NCBI GenBank assembly: GCA_937914945.1
Contig: CALGJF010000047.1
Coordinates: 1-54,523, forward strand
Source: an uncultured Bacteroidales bacterium
GTDB taxonomy: Bacteria; Bacteroidota; Bacteroidia; Bacteroidales; Bacteroidaceae
DNA: 54,523 nt
Reading direction: 5' to 3'
Shown here: positions 24,792-33,647 of the stretch, piece by piece
Position numbering within the stretch: position 1 is the stretch's first letter
Layout: every line of letters starts with the position of its first letter
Made by a program: the position numbers and the translations under genes
Notes under the pieces: generated by a model
What the model saw: only the letters and a program-made list of their open reading frames with translations
What the model was told of the DNA's origin: nothing
The model's database searches: none

Positions 24792-25661
24792 GTGAAGACT
24801 ATTAAGCGTATTCTTATCTCGGCGGCAGCCTCTTTGGCATTTATGGGTGTGGCGGCGCAAGATGCCATGCCCCGCCCTGCTGCTGTCGATGCTCCAATGG
24901 AGTTAAGCGACTCGTTGGAACTGCACACTGCCCTGCTTAACGAGGGATTCATTATCCCTTCTGACGAACTTTACCCTACATGGGAGAACAGCGGCGTACA
25001 CTACACCGCAAAGTTGCCCGATTCCTTGCGTATAGATTTGCGCAGATACGCGATGCCCACCACAAATACCAAAATAACCGATGTGTTCGGTTACCGTCCC
25101 CGCCGTCGCAGGGCTCACCACGGCCTTGATATAAAGGTACAGCGTGGCGATACCATACGCGCAGCCTTTGATGGCAAAGTGCGTATCACTGCATATCAGC
25201 GTCGCGGATATGGGCACTATGTGGTTATACGCCATAGCAACGGCCTTGAAACCGTGTATGCTCACTTGCAACGCAAATTGGTTACACAGGATCAGAATGT
25301 GAAGGCTGGCGACCCCATTGGCCTTGGAGGTAATTCGGGTCGTAGTACGGGGCCGCACCTGCATTTCGAGACCGTGCTCATGGGCAAGGCGCTGAATCCC
25401 GCATTGTTTTTTGATTTCCCCAATCAAAGGGCTACCTGCGAATATTATACCTATTATAAGCCTGGTACGCGCAGATACGATGCAAAGAGTGGCAGAATGA
25501 TTGTCGAGGGTCCCGAGCCCAAGTATCACAAGGTGCGTAAGGGCGAAACCGTATCTACCATTGCCCGCAAGCATGGGGTATCGCAAAGGACAATTTTCAA
25601 ACTTAATGGCATAAATTCACGTACAATTTTGCGCATTGGCCAAAGTTTGAGATATCAGTAA
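24792..25661 (+). CDS. M23 peptidase with LysM domain, secreted
   Basis: A 289-residue cell-wall endopeptidase. The start is GTG 24792, giving the signal peptide MKTIKRILISAAASLAFMGV cleaved near AAQDA; no in-frame ATG fits. The LytM domain (about 95-205) has all active-site elements: HHGLDIKV (zinc His and Asp), YAHL (catalytic His) and GPHLHFET (HxH). A LysM domain closes the protein (about 240-289, RKGETVSTIARKHGVSQRTI) and binds peptidoglycan. It is therefore predicted active, unlike the M23 protein at 30935. It ends before a strong bidirectional terminator. Confidence 0.9.
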   Translation: MKTIKRILISAAASLAFMGVAAQDAMPRPAAVDAPMELSDSLELHTALLNEGFIIPSDELYPTWENSGVHYTAKLPDSLRIDLRRYAMPTTNTKITDVFGYRPRRRRAHHGLDIKVQRGDTIRAAFDGKVRITAYQRRGYGHYVVIRHSNGLETVYAHLQRKLVTQDQNVKAGDPIGLGGNSGRSTGPHLHFETVLMGKALNPALFFDFPNQRATCEYYTYYKPGTRRYDAKSGRMIVEGPEPKYHKVRKGETVSTIARKHGVSQRTIFKLNGINSRTILRIGQSLRYQ

Positions 25662-25678
25662 AAAGTATATAACCCCAT

Positions 25679-25729
25679 AAAAAATCATGGCTTGCAATTC
25701 AAGTTCGAATTTGCAAGCCATGATTTTTT
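25679..25729. terminator. Strong bidirectional intrinsic terminator
   Basis: Perfect 19-bp stem (arms 25679-25697 and 25711-25729, core ATCATGGCTTGCAA) with a 13-base loop, A-tract on the left and T-tract on the right. It serves ndk-M23/LysM and the convergent alkaline phosphatase, whose stop codon overlaps the right arm. Confidence 0.9.
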
Positions 25730-27095
25730 ATCTGTACCCGGCAACCTTTTTAATAATCTTGGGAATATCGGTGTTGTCTATCACTCCGTGGAATTCATCG
25801 GCATCCTCGCCTATGGCAAATAGCGGCACAAATGTGCCCGAATGGTTAGGGCTTGCCCAGCTCACAAGTGCTATGCGATTAACGGCATTTTTTGCAATGG
25901 TGGCAATGGCTTCAAATTTCTCGACACGTTTTTCGGGGTTGGCATTGCCCTCCTCAAACAGTTGTTTCATGGCAGCCTCCTCTTGCTTGTTGGGTGCGAG
26001 TTCGCCCCACAGACCGGTGTTTTCGGCTATAACAGCCTGTATATCCTCCCAGCGCATAATCATGCGTTGCATGGCCTTTGTGCGCATTATCTCTTTTAGT
26101 TTGTCCTCGCTTGCCTTCTGGCAGTCAAGTGCTTTCAGATTCAGTTTGTATGCACCGCTGTATCCAAGCACAAGTCCGCCTGTTTCGTGGTCGGCTGTAA
26201 CAATTATCAAAGTTTCGTCTTTGTGCTTTTTGTAGAATTCCACCGCCTCGGCTATTGCAGCATTGAAATCGAGTACCTCGTGGAAAGCGGTTGCAGCGTC
26301 GTCGCTGTGCGATGCATAGTCAATCTTTCCACCCTCTATCATTACAAAGAATCCCTTCTTGCTCTTGTTATAAAGGAAATCAATGGCAGCCTCTGTTATC
26401 TGCGCAAGTGTGAGGTCGTCGCTTGTGCGGTCTATTGTATAAGGTATTCCCTCGCTTGCCTCCTTTTGATAGAGCATCATCTTGTCGGCATCATCGGCCT
26501 TTGCAAGGTAGTCGTCGTATCCGCGTGCTATGGTATAGCCTTGCTTCTCGGCTTTGGAGTATAATGCCTGACGTTGTTGGTCATTGCATTTTGCATCGCC
26601 ACCGGCATAGAAATCGTAGTCGGCAGCAAGCATATCCTGTGCAATATCGTGGTAGTTGTTGCGGCTCTTGTTGTGTGCATAGAAGGCGCCGGGGGTGGCG
26701 TGGTTAATGCACACGGTGGTTGCCACGCCCACTGCATAACCCGATTGCTTGGCGGCATGTGCCACGCTGTAAACAGGCTCGCCGTCGGGGTTCACTCCCA
26801 GATGTCCGTTGTTGGTCTTCTGCCCTGTTGCAAGAGCTGTTCCCGATGCAGCAGAGTCGGTTACTCCGTTACTTGCCGAGAAGGTGGTTACAAAGGCTGT
26901 GTGTGGGAATTGTGTAAAACATAGCTTTGCGGGGCGGCCGATAACACCCTCTTTCTCGCCTAAAAATAGTTCTGTTCCAAGCACGTGCGATGGTCCCATG
27001 CCGTCGCCGATAAAGTAAAATACATACTTGGGCCCTTTGCCTGTTACGGTTACTGCCATGGCAAGCAGCAACATCATGCTTAATATCTTTCTCAT
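25728..27095 (-). CDS. Alkaline phosphatase
   Basis: A 455-residue periplasmic phosphomonoesterase. The start is ATG 27095 (MRKILSMMLLLAMAVTVTGK, a signal peptide); a 23-codon extension is rejected. Metal and nucleophile motifs are present: FIGDGMGPSH near the N-terminus, VTDSAASGTALATG with the phospho-accepting Ser, YDFYAGGDA, MIEGGKIDYASH and IVTADHETGG. It fits the alkaline phosphatase family common in Bacteroidetes. It is the last gene of a long minus-strand block, 22 bases after the serpin stop. Confidence 0.92.
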   Translation of the reverse strand: MRKILSMMLLLAMAVTVTGKGPKYVFYFIGDGMGPSHVLGTELFLGEKEGVIGRPAKLCFTQFPHTAFVTTFSASNGVTDSAASGTALATGQKTNNGHLGVNPDGEPVYSVAHAAKQSGYAVGVATTVCINHATPGAFYAHNKSRNNYHDIAQDMLAADYDFYAGGDAKCNDQQRQALYSKAEKQGYTIARGYDDYLAKADDADKMMLYQKEASEGIPYTIDRTSDDLTLAQITEAAIDFLYNKSKKGFFVMIEGGKIDYASHSDDAATAFHEVLDFNAAIAEAVEFYKKHKDETLIIVTADHETGGLVLGYSGAYKLNLKALDCQKASEDKLKEIMRTKAMQRMIMRWEDIQAVIAENTGLWGELAPNKQEEAAMKQLFEEGNANPEKRVEKFEAIATIAKNAVNRIALVSWASPNHSGTFVPLFAIGEDADEFHGVIDNTDIPKIIKKVAGYR

Positions 27096-27117
27096 AATTA
27101 TATATAGTTTGTTTTCT

Positions 27118-28377
27118 TTATTTATTAGGGTTGCCAACCTTGCCCATGAATAGAATGTCGCCACTGCGCCTATCCCTTATGGTGTATATGAACGGGCGGT
27201 CCATAATCATGGTCTTGGGTTCTTGCGGGCGTGCCATGCTCAATCCGCATAGTTGCACAGAGGTGATGGCTGCAGCCTCTGCACCCTCTTCATCCACGGC
27301 TATATATGTCTTCTGCACCACATCGTCTATGCGTACAGGTGTTTTTGATATTCCGCCAAAACGTGCATTGTCGGTAAATGGTTCCTCCATTCCCATTGCT
27401 TGCAAGGTTGTTTTAAGGCTTGCGCCGAACTCGTATTTGAACCTTGGCATTCCCAATTGCACCTGATAATCTGTATCTTCGGTATATATCTTCTTGTATC
27501 TGTCGGGCAATGCTTCGGCCACTTGCTCTATGGTAACACCCTCGCGGGGTAGAATGAGTGTCATGTAATATTCGTTATACAGGAACGGTCTTGTGGTTAC
27601 CTGCATGAGCTCATCTTCGTAGTATGCAGCCCGACGTTGCTGGTACATCATATCAACCTCTATAACTTCGCCGTCGGCTTTTGTGAATGGCGCTTTCTTT
27701 GTCTGCTCCTTGTCAAAAGGGTTGGCCCATTTGGCATTGAAATAGAGCGCATTTATAAGCATGAGCATTGTGGCGGGGTTGCTCTCTTTTAGGATGGATT
27801 CTATCTTGCCGTTGGTCTTTTCACTGCACCATTTGTTAATCTCGTTTACAGCGGCATCATCGAAGGCGGTGTGTCTGACCTCGGCATCGTAGAACAATTT
27901 GTTGGTGTTTATAAAGGGCTCTTTAAGTTTTATCTTATGGTTTATCCATATGGAATTGGCAATATTCACCACAGCCTTTTCGTTCTTTTTGGCGGCCTCT
28001 ATACTGCTTTTCTGCAAGGTGTTGAAGGCTGCGCGTTGCTTTGCCGCTGCGGGGTATCCCAATGCGGCATATATTTGATTGGCTGTGTTGCCCTCTGCGC
28101 CGTTGGCGGTCATGGAGAGTGCCCACATTGCACTTGCTGGCGATATGCAGATGTTCTCCTCTTCGCTGTTATTGTTTACGGTGTTGAAAAGGGTTGTCGC
28201 AAAGCTTTGTGTATCGTCGTGCGGCATGGGCGCAACCTCCTCTTCTATTGATATCATCTCCTTATCTGTTGTTCCTGTAATTTCAGTTATTGTTGTAACA
28301 GCCTCGGTATGGGTTTGTTTATTGGTGGCGCAGGCGCAAATCAACATACCCATGATTACAAGAATGATGTTTTTCAT
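27118..28377 (-). CDS. Serpin (serine protease inhibitor) lipoprotein
   Basis: A 419-residue bacterial serpin. The N-terminus MKNIILVIMGMLICAC is a lipoprotein signal (probably Cys16), followed by a Thr/Glu-rich tether of about 40 residues, so the inhibitor is membrane-anchored. Serpin landmarks include NICISPASAMWALSM, ANSIWINH, MLINALYFNAKW and PFIYTIRD near the end. The reactive-centre hinge is EEGAEAAAIT; counting 17 residues from the first Glu places P1-P1' at Leu-Ser in CGLSMARP. That predicts inhibition of chymotrypsin- or elastase-like proteases. The hinge has small residues at P14 and P12-P10, so loop insertion and true inhibition are plausible. Confidence 0.93.
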   Translation of the reverse strand: MKNIILVIMGMLICACATNKQTHTEAVTTITEITGTTDKEMISIEEEVAPMPHDDTQSFATTLFNTVNNNSEEENICISPASAMWALSMTANGAEGNTANQIYAALGYPAAAKQRAAFNTLQKSSIEAAKKNEKAVVNIANSIWINHKIKLKEPFINTNKLFYDAEVRHTAFDDAAVNEINKWCSEKTNGKIESILKESNPATMLMLINALYFNAKWANPFDKEQTKKAPFTKADGEVIEVDMMYQQRRAAYYEDELMQVTTRPFLYNEYYMTLILPREGVTIEQVAEALPDRYKKIYTEDTDYQVQLGMPRFKYEFGASLKTTLQAMGMEEPFTDNARFGGISKTPVRIDDVVQKTYIAVDEEGAEAAAITSVQLCGLSMARPQEPKTMIMDRPFIYTIRDRRSGDILFMGKVGNPNK

Positions 28378-28395
28378 TAATTAATTGTTTTATAA

Positions 28396-29715
28396 TTAGA
28401 AAATAAAACGCATTGCATCATTGAATGTAGCCAGGACAAAAAGCCCTAATAGTATGAGCATGCCCACCATCTGTGCATACTCCAAGACCTTGTCGCTTGG
28501 TTTGCGTCCTGTTATAACCTCTATAAGCAAGAATACCACATGGCCGCCGTCGAGTGCGGGTATAGGCAGAATATTCATCACTGCAAGAATGAGCGAGAGC
28601 ATGGCTGTCATGAGCCAGAATTGATGCCAATCCCACATCGGAGGGAAGAGGCTGCCAATGGTGCCGAACATGCCTACCGATTGTGCGCCCTCCTTGGAGA
28701 ATAGGTACTTGAAATCGCTCACATAGCCTGTGAGCACGTTCCAGCCATAAGCGATGCCTGCGGGGAATGCCTCAAAAAAGTTATATGTTATTCTCTCTAT
28801 GGGGTAATTGGGGGCGCAGGGGGTGATACCCAGCTTGTATGTGCTGTCAACCTGTGCGGTGAGGGTTACAAGACTGTCGCGCATAATGGTTACATCTATG
28901 CTGTTTATGCCATTTTCCTGCATCTTCTTCATGGCAATCATAAGTCCGTTCCACGAGCCGATATTCTCCCCACCGATATTCACCACGCTATCTCCCTTAT
29001 GCAGGCCGGCCACGGCGGCGGGCGATGCGGGGATTATGCTGTCTATTACAGCCGGAATGCGGTATTGCATGAAGGGTGTCTCTTTGCCCATATCCAAAAG
29101 ACCGAAATCTTCGGGGATATTTACTGTTGCCTCCTTGCCCCCACGCAACACGGTTACGATTTTGCCATCGGCAATGGCGCGTAGCAGGTCCACGCTGTAA
29201 CGCTCCACATCCTGGTTGTCCACTTTAAGAATAATATCGCCATCGACAAAACCCATAGATTTGGCATTCTCGTTGAACTCCATGCCGTATGTGGCTTTGC
29301 GTATATCGGTGTAGCTTTCGCCCCATGTGAACATAATCATTGCATAAATGAACATGGCGAGAATGAAATTGAACATAACACCGCCAATCATAATGAGCAT
29401 GCGTTGCCATGCCGGTTTTGAACGGAACTCCCAAGGTTGCATAGGCTGTTTCATCTGCTCGGTATCCATGGACTCATCTATCATGCCCGATATCTTGCAA
29501 TATCCACCAAGGGGTATCCAGCCGATACCGTATTCCGTTTCACTGTTTTTGGGCTTCCACTTGAAGAGCGAAAAACCCCAATCGAAGAAAAGGTAGAATT
29601 TTTCCACCCTCACTTTGAACAGGCGTGAAAAAATAAAATGTCCGAACTCATGCACAAGCACCAAGAGACTCAGTGCCATAATCAACTGCAACGCACGTAT
29701 AAAAAATACTTCCAT
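28396..29715 (-). CDS. rseP: RIP zinc metalloprotease (RseP type)
   Basis: A 439-residue site-2 protease in the inner membrane. The zinc site HEFGH is at residues 22-26 in the first helix, a PDZ region sits in the periplasmic middle (VAGLHKGDSVVNIGGE), and NILPIPALDGGHVVF gives the second zinc motif near the C-terminus. In other bacteria it cleaves anti-sigma factors and signal-peptide remnants. It is directly downstream of dxr, 35 bases apart, the standard arrangement in Bacteroidetes. Confidence 0.93.
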   Translation of the reverse strand: MEVFFIRALQLIMALSLLVLVHEFGHFIFSRLFKVRVEKFYLFFDWGFSLFKWKPKNSETEYGIGWIPLGGYCKISGMIDESMDTEQMKQPMQPWEFRSKPAWQRMLIMIGGVMFNFILAMFIYAMIMFTWGESYTDIRKATYGMEFNENAKSMGFVDGDIILKVDNQDVERYSVDLLRAIADGKIVTVLRGGKEATVNIPEDFGLLDMGKETPFMQYRIPAVIDSIIPASPAAVAGLHKGDSVVNIGGENIGSWNGLMIAMKKMQENGINSIDVTIMRDSLVTLTAQVDSTYKLGITPCAPNYPIERITYNFFEAFPAGIAYGWNVLTGYVSDFKYLFSKEGAQSVGMFGTIGSLFPPMWDWHQFWLMTAMLSLILAVMNILPIPALDGGHVVFLLIEVITGRKPSDKVLEYAQMVGMLILLGLFVLATFNDAMRFIF

Positions 29716-29750
29716 CTTAAACTATATAAAATCTATCTGAATAATAACCA

Positions 29751-30911
29751 TTAAATCCATGTTTCAACCATATTGCGCACCTCCTTGTCTGTAACAAGGT
29801 AATCCTCCAATGTAGGTTGCAGTATGTAGGGTGTCTGCTGCATAGCCTTTTCTATGAGGCGTGGCATGTCGGTGAAGCGTATGCGGTCGGCCAGGAAGGC
29901 AGCCACGCACACCTCGTTTGCCGCGTTTACCACGCAAGGCATGTTACCACCCTGCGATAGTGCTGTGTAGGCGTGTTGCAGGTTGGGGAACTTCTCCAAG
30001 TCGGGTTTTTCGAATGTAAGTTCGCCCAAAGTGCCGAAGTCGAGGCGTGGAAACGACGATGTGAGGCGGTCGGGGTATGATAGTGCATACATGATGGGCA
30101 GGCGCATGTCGGGCGTGCCAAGCTGTGCCTTTACTGCACCGTCGGCAAACTGCACCATAGAGTGTATTACCGATTGCGGGTGTACCACCACCTCAATATC
30201 CTCTGCTCCCACCCCAAAAAGCCATTTTGCTTCCATTACTTCAAAGCCTTTGTTCATCATGGATGCCGAGTCTATGGTTATCTTTGCGCCCATGCTCCAA
30301 TTGGGGTGTTTCAGTGCCTGCTCCTTTGTTACGTTGGCCAGCTGTGCAATATCCCAAGTGCGGAAGGGGCCTCCCGATGCCGTGAGAATAAGTTTCTCCA
30401 CCTTGTTGTTCATTTCGCCGGCAAGGCATTGGAATATAGCCGAGTGCTCCGAATCGACAGGCAGAATGGGTACGTTATATTTGTTTGCAAGAGCATTTAC
30501 AAGCTCACCGGCCACCACCATGGTCTCTTTGTTGGCAAGTGCAATCTCCTTGCCTGCCTTTATGGCCTCTATTGTGGGGCGCAGGCCCGAGAATCCCACC
30601 AATGCGGTAACCACAACGTCTACGGCGCTCTCCTGCACCACTTCGCACAGAGCCTCGTAGCCTCCGAGTGTCCTGATGGGCAGGTCGGCAAGAGCCTCTT
30701 TCAGTTGCTGGTATTTGCTCTCGTCGGCAATAACGGCTACGCGGGGCAGGAACTTGCGTGCCTGCTCAATGAGCTCGTTTACTCTTGTACCCGCAGTGAT
30801 TGCATATACTTCAAAACGCTCGGGATGCTCCTCAACCACCTGTAATGTCTGTGTGCCGATGGAGCCGGTGGAGCCTAAGATCGCTATTTGTCTTTTTTTG
30901 TTTGTCTCCAT
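29751..30911 (-). CDS. dxr: 1-deoxy-D-xylulose 5-phosphate reductoisomerase
   Basis: A 386-residue enzyme that converts 1-deoxyxylulose 5-phosphate to methylerythritol 4-phosphate with NADPH, the first committed MEP step and the fosmidomycin target. AILGSTGSIGTQTL binds NADPH, ALANKETMVVAGEL and PVDSEHSAIFQ carry active-site residues, and SASMMNKGFEVMEA is the metal-site loop. The start is set at METNKKRQIAIL; 24 upstream codons lack similarity. It lies between an M23-like gene and rseP. Confidence 0.95.
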   Translation of the reverse strand: METNKKRQIAILGSTGSIGTQTLQVVEEHPERFEVYAITAGTRVNELIEQARKFLPRVAVIADESKYQQLKEALADLPIRTLGGYEALCEVVQESAVDVVVTALVGFSGLRPTIEAIKAGKEIALANKETMVVAGELVNALANKYNVPILPVDSEHSAIFQCLAGEMNNKVEKLILTASGGPFRTWDIAQLANVTKEQALKHPNWSMGAKITIDSASMMNKGFEVMEAKWLFGVGAEDIEVVVHPQSVIHSMVQFADGAVKAQLGTPDMRLPIMYALSYPDRLTSSFPRLDFGTLGELTFEKPDLEKFPNLQHAYTALSQGGNMPCVVNAANEVCVAAFLADRIRFTDMPRLIEKAMQQTPYILQPTLEDYLVTDKEVRNMVETWI

Positions 30912-30934
30912 ATCGTTTTTATGCTTGTCTGTTT

Positions 30935-31786
30935 TTAGAATGCGATGTAAATGTTGGGGTCCAATGCCTTGCCTCTGTGCCATAGCTCGAAATGCAGATA
31001 TGGCTTTATGCTACTGTTGCTCTCTTCTCCATTGCTCAGGATTGCAATAACCTCACCCGTTGTCACTCTATCCCCCACTTTTTTAAGCAGTTGATAGCAG
31101 TTGCGGTATATTGAAACAAGATTTTCGCGGTGCTGTATGGCTATTGTGTATCCCTCTGTTGCAGTGTAATCGCTCATTATCACGGTACCACCATGTATGG
31201 CAATCACGCTCTCACCCGGGTTTTCGGCAATATCCACACCATAGTGTTTATCCTGCGGGTTGAAACTTTTTATTATCATGCCGCGGGTAGGGCGGTATAG
31301 GTTTAGTTCGTGCAGTGTACCCACGCTTGTGGCATACGATGTGAGGTTGTATTTTTCGCGCTCCTCAAATGCTGCTGCAAACTCCCTTTCCAATTCCGAT
31401 GTGATAATGGAAATACCTTCGGTCGAGGGTAGTTCGGGCGCATTCATTATACTGTCGGCAGGGTGGTTGCCCTCCATCAGGTTCTTTATGTTGCCAAGAT
31501 AGCGGTCTTGTTTATCTGCCACCTCTTTCAACGAGTCTATTTTGAGATTGTAGTTTACAAGCATTTCGCGTGTCTTGTTGTTTATGCGCCCGGGCAGATA
31601 TTCGCCCACGGGTGTAAATGCAAGAATCAAGTATATAACCCCGGCAACAAGCAGGAACGAAACAAATAGCGACAATATCACCCAGAGGGGCGATATGTAG
31701 AATCCAAGCACGTTTTCCAGCTTGTTCTCGTTGTGAATGGTGAGGCGGTATTTGCGCAATAGGCGGGCGCGGAACTTTTTACTCAT
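30935..31786 (-). CDS. Membrane-anchored M23-like protein with degenerate active site
   Basis: A 283-residue protein with a cytoplasmic N-terminus, one membrane helix (about 33-57), a short helical region (75-145) and a C-terminal LytM domain (about 165-283). The zinc ligands appear intact (His181 and Asp185 in HYGVDI; His265). The two catalytic histidines of LytM are not: YxHL is SIYRNC, and the HxH motif is YLH (Tyr263). It is probably a non-catalytic or weakly active LytM protein, perhaps an amidase activator or a wall-binding scaffold. It lies between rimM and dxr, a conserved position in Bacteroidetes. Confidence 0.82.
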   Translation of the reverse strand: MSKKFRARLLRKYRLTIHNENKLENVLGFYISPLWVILSLFVSFLLVAGVIYLILAFTPVGEYLPGRINNKTREMLVNYNLKIDSLKEVADKQDRYLGNIKNLMEGNHPADSIMNAPELPSTEGISIITSELEREFAAAFEEREKYNLTSYATSVGTLHELNLYRPTRGMIIKSFNPQDKHYGVDIAENPGESVIAIHGGTVIMSDYTATEGYTIAIQHRENLVSIYRNCYQLLKKVGDRVTTGEVIAILSNGEESNSSIKPYLHFELWHRGKALDPNIYIAF

Positions 31787-31801
31787 GGCATTCTCTCTTT
31801 T

Positions 31802-32311
31802 TTATAACGACACAAGCCCCTCGGGCAGGTCAAATGTTATTGTTCTCTCTTTGTGGTTTATATCGGTTATAAACTCTTCTTGCACGGGTATAAGTATCTC
31901 TTGGTCATTCTTTTCCACCACAAAAAGGGTGTTTATGGTACTCTCGTCAATATCGGTTATCTCCCCTATGACACCACTCTGTTTATCGATAGCACTGAAC
32001 CCTTTGAAATAGCTCCATGTGAGGTTATCGCTATCCTCAATCCACTCGCGGGGAATATAGACATCGCGGTTGGTAAGGTAGCGTACCTCCTCGGCACTGT
32101 TCATCCTCTCTATTTTCAGTATCATTGTATCGCTGTTCTTTGTGCGGCAATACTCAAAAAAGAAGGGAACAAGAATGCCGTCGATGTCGCAAGCCACAAA
32201 GTCGCAGTCGTCGCCCAAGGTGAAGCTGTCGCCCTGCAACCCTATCTCTCCTCGTGTGCCATGGGGCTTGAGAAACTTTCCGTAATGCACAAAATCCTCT
32301 TTTTTCAGCAT
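31802..32311 (-). CDS. rimM: 16S rRNA processing protein RimM
   Basis: A 169-residue ribosome-maturation factor that helps assemble the 30S head by binding S19. The N-terminal RimM barrel contains YGKFLKPHGTRGEI; the C-terminal PRC-barrel half is visible as GVIGEITDID followed by ILIPVQEEFI. Length is normal. It overlaps nothing but is only 2 bases from the murA stop. Confidence 0.92.
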   Translation of the reverse strand: MLKKEDFVHYGKFLKPHGTRGEIGLQGDSFTLGDDCDFVACDIDGILVPFFFEYCRTKNSDTMILKIERMNSAEEVRYLTNRDVYIPREWIEDSDNLTWSYFKGFSAIDKQSGVIGEITDIDESTINTLFVVEKNDQEILIPVQEEFITDINHKERTITFDLPEGLVSL

Positions 32312-32313
32312 CT

Positions 32314-33618
32314 TTATGAACGTGTTATTTTTGCACCAATCTGGTTCAGGCGGCCTTCAAGGTCCTGATATCCTCTGTCAATCTGCTCGATATTGTCGAT
32401 GCGGCTCACTCCGTCGGCACTCATGGCTGCAATGAGCAGTGCAATACCGGCACGGATGTCGGGTGAGCTCATGGAGCGTGGTTTGAGCGTGAAGTTACGG
32501 TTGTGCCCAATGACAACGGCGCGGTGGGGGTCGCAAAGAATTATCTGCGCGCCCATATCTATAAGTTTGTCCACAAAGAACAGGCGGCTCTCAAACATCT
32601 TCTGGTGTATGAGCACGCTCCCTTTTGCCTGAATGGCTGTTACCAGCAGCACGCTCAACAGGTCGGGAGTGAGGCCGGGCCACGGAGCATCGCTTATGCT
32701 CATTATGGAGCCGTCTATGAAGGATTCTATCTCGTAGTGCTCCTGCTCGGGGATGAATATGTCGTCGCCCTTCTGCTCAAAATGTATTCCCAAGCGGCGG
32801 AAACTGTCGGGTATGATTCCCAGATTTTCGAACGATACATTTTTGATTGTAATCTCGCTCTGCGTCATTGCCGCCATGCCTATGAAACTGCCCACCTCAA
32901 TCATATCGGGCAGCGCTCGATGCGTGCAGCCGCCAAGTTCCTTCACACCCTCAATGGTGAGCAGGTTGCTGGCTATGCCCGATATTTTGGCACCCATCTT
33001 GTTGAGCATTCTGCACAGCTGTTGTATGTATGGCTCGCAAGCAGCATTGTATATTGTGGTTCTCCCCTCGGCAAGCACGGCCGCCATTATGATGTTGGCG
33101 GTACCTGTTACCGATGCTTCGTCGAGCAGCATGGTGCAACCCTTCAAGCCATTGGCCTGCATGCGGTATATGCGATGCTCGTGGTCGAAACTGAACGATG
33201 CACCTAACTTCTGCAAACCTATTATATGCGTGTCGAGCCTGCGTCGTCCAATTTTGTCGCCGCCGGGCTCCGACATGGTAGCCTTTCCAAAGCGTGCCAC
33301 CAGCGGGCCTATGAACATTACCGAGCCGCGCAGGCGTGCGCAACCGCTTATGTACTCTTCGCTATCTATGTAGTCGAGGTTTACGTTGTCGGCCTGGAAT
33401 GTGAAACAGCCCACCCCATTGCGCGTAACACTCACTCCCATGTTTATTAGTTGGTTAATGAGGTTGTTCACGTCGGCAATATCGGGAATGTTCTCAATGG
33501 TAACCTTTTCTGCAGTCAGCAGTGTGGCGCAAATCTCCTGCAACACCTCGTTCTTTGCACCCTGCGGTGTGATGTCGCCTTTCAGTTTGTGTCCGCCTTC
33601 AATAATAAAAGATGCCAT
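32314..33618 (-). CDS. murA: UDP-N-acetylglucosamine 1-carboxyvinyltransferase (MurA)
   Basis: A 434-residue enzyme for the first committed step of peptidoglycan synthesis (UDP-GlcNAc plus PEP). Signatures include GAKNEVLQEI, GARLRGSV-like GCARLRGSVMFIGPL and PDLLSVLLVTA. The active-site loop reads EPGGDKIGRRRLDTH: the position of E. coli Cys115 is Asp121. The Asp form is active but is not alkylated by fosfomycin. The start is ATG 33618; two further codons to a TTG are unlikely. It is followed by rimM after 2 bases. Confidence 0.95.
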   Translation of the reverse strand: MASFIIEGGHKLKGDITPQGAKNEVLQEICATLLTAEKVTIENIPDIADVNNLINQLINMGVSVTRNGVGCFTFQADNVNLDYIDSEEYISGCARLRGSVMFIGPLVARFGKATMSEPGGDKIGRRRLDTHIIGLQKLGASFSFDHEHRIYRMQANGLKGCTMLLDEASVTGTANIIMAAVLAEGRTTIYNAACEPYIQQLCRMLNKMGAKISGIASNLLTIEGVKELGGCTHRALPDMIEVGSFIGMAAMTQSEITIKNVSFENLGIIPDSFRRLGIHFEQKGDDIFIPEQEHYEIESFIDGSIMSISDAPWPGLTPDLLSVLLVTAIQAKGSVLIHQKMFESRLFFVDKLIDMGAQIILCDPHRAVVIGHNRNFTLKPRSMSSPDIRAGIALLIAAMSADGVSRIDNIEQIDRGYQDLEGRLNQIGAKITRS

Positions 33619-33647
33619 ATACAATGTGTGGTTTTATAGTCGGTTTT

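Noticed and set aside
25679..25729. Inverted repeat as an insertion-sequence end or recombination site
   Set aside because: It is a classical bidirectional terminator between two convergent genes, with A and T tracts and no transposase nearby.
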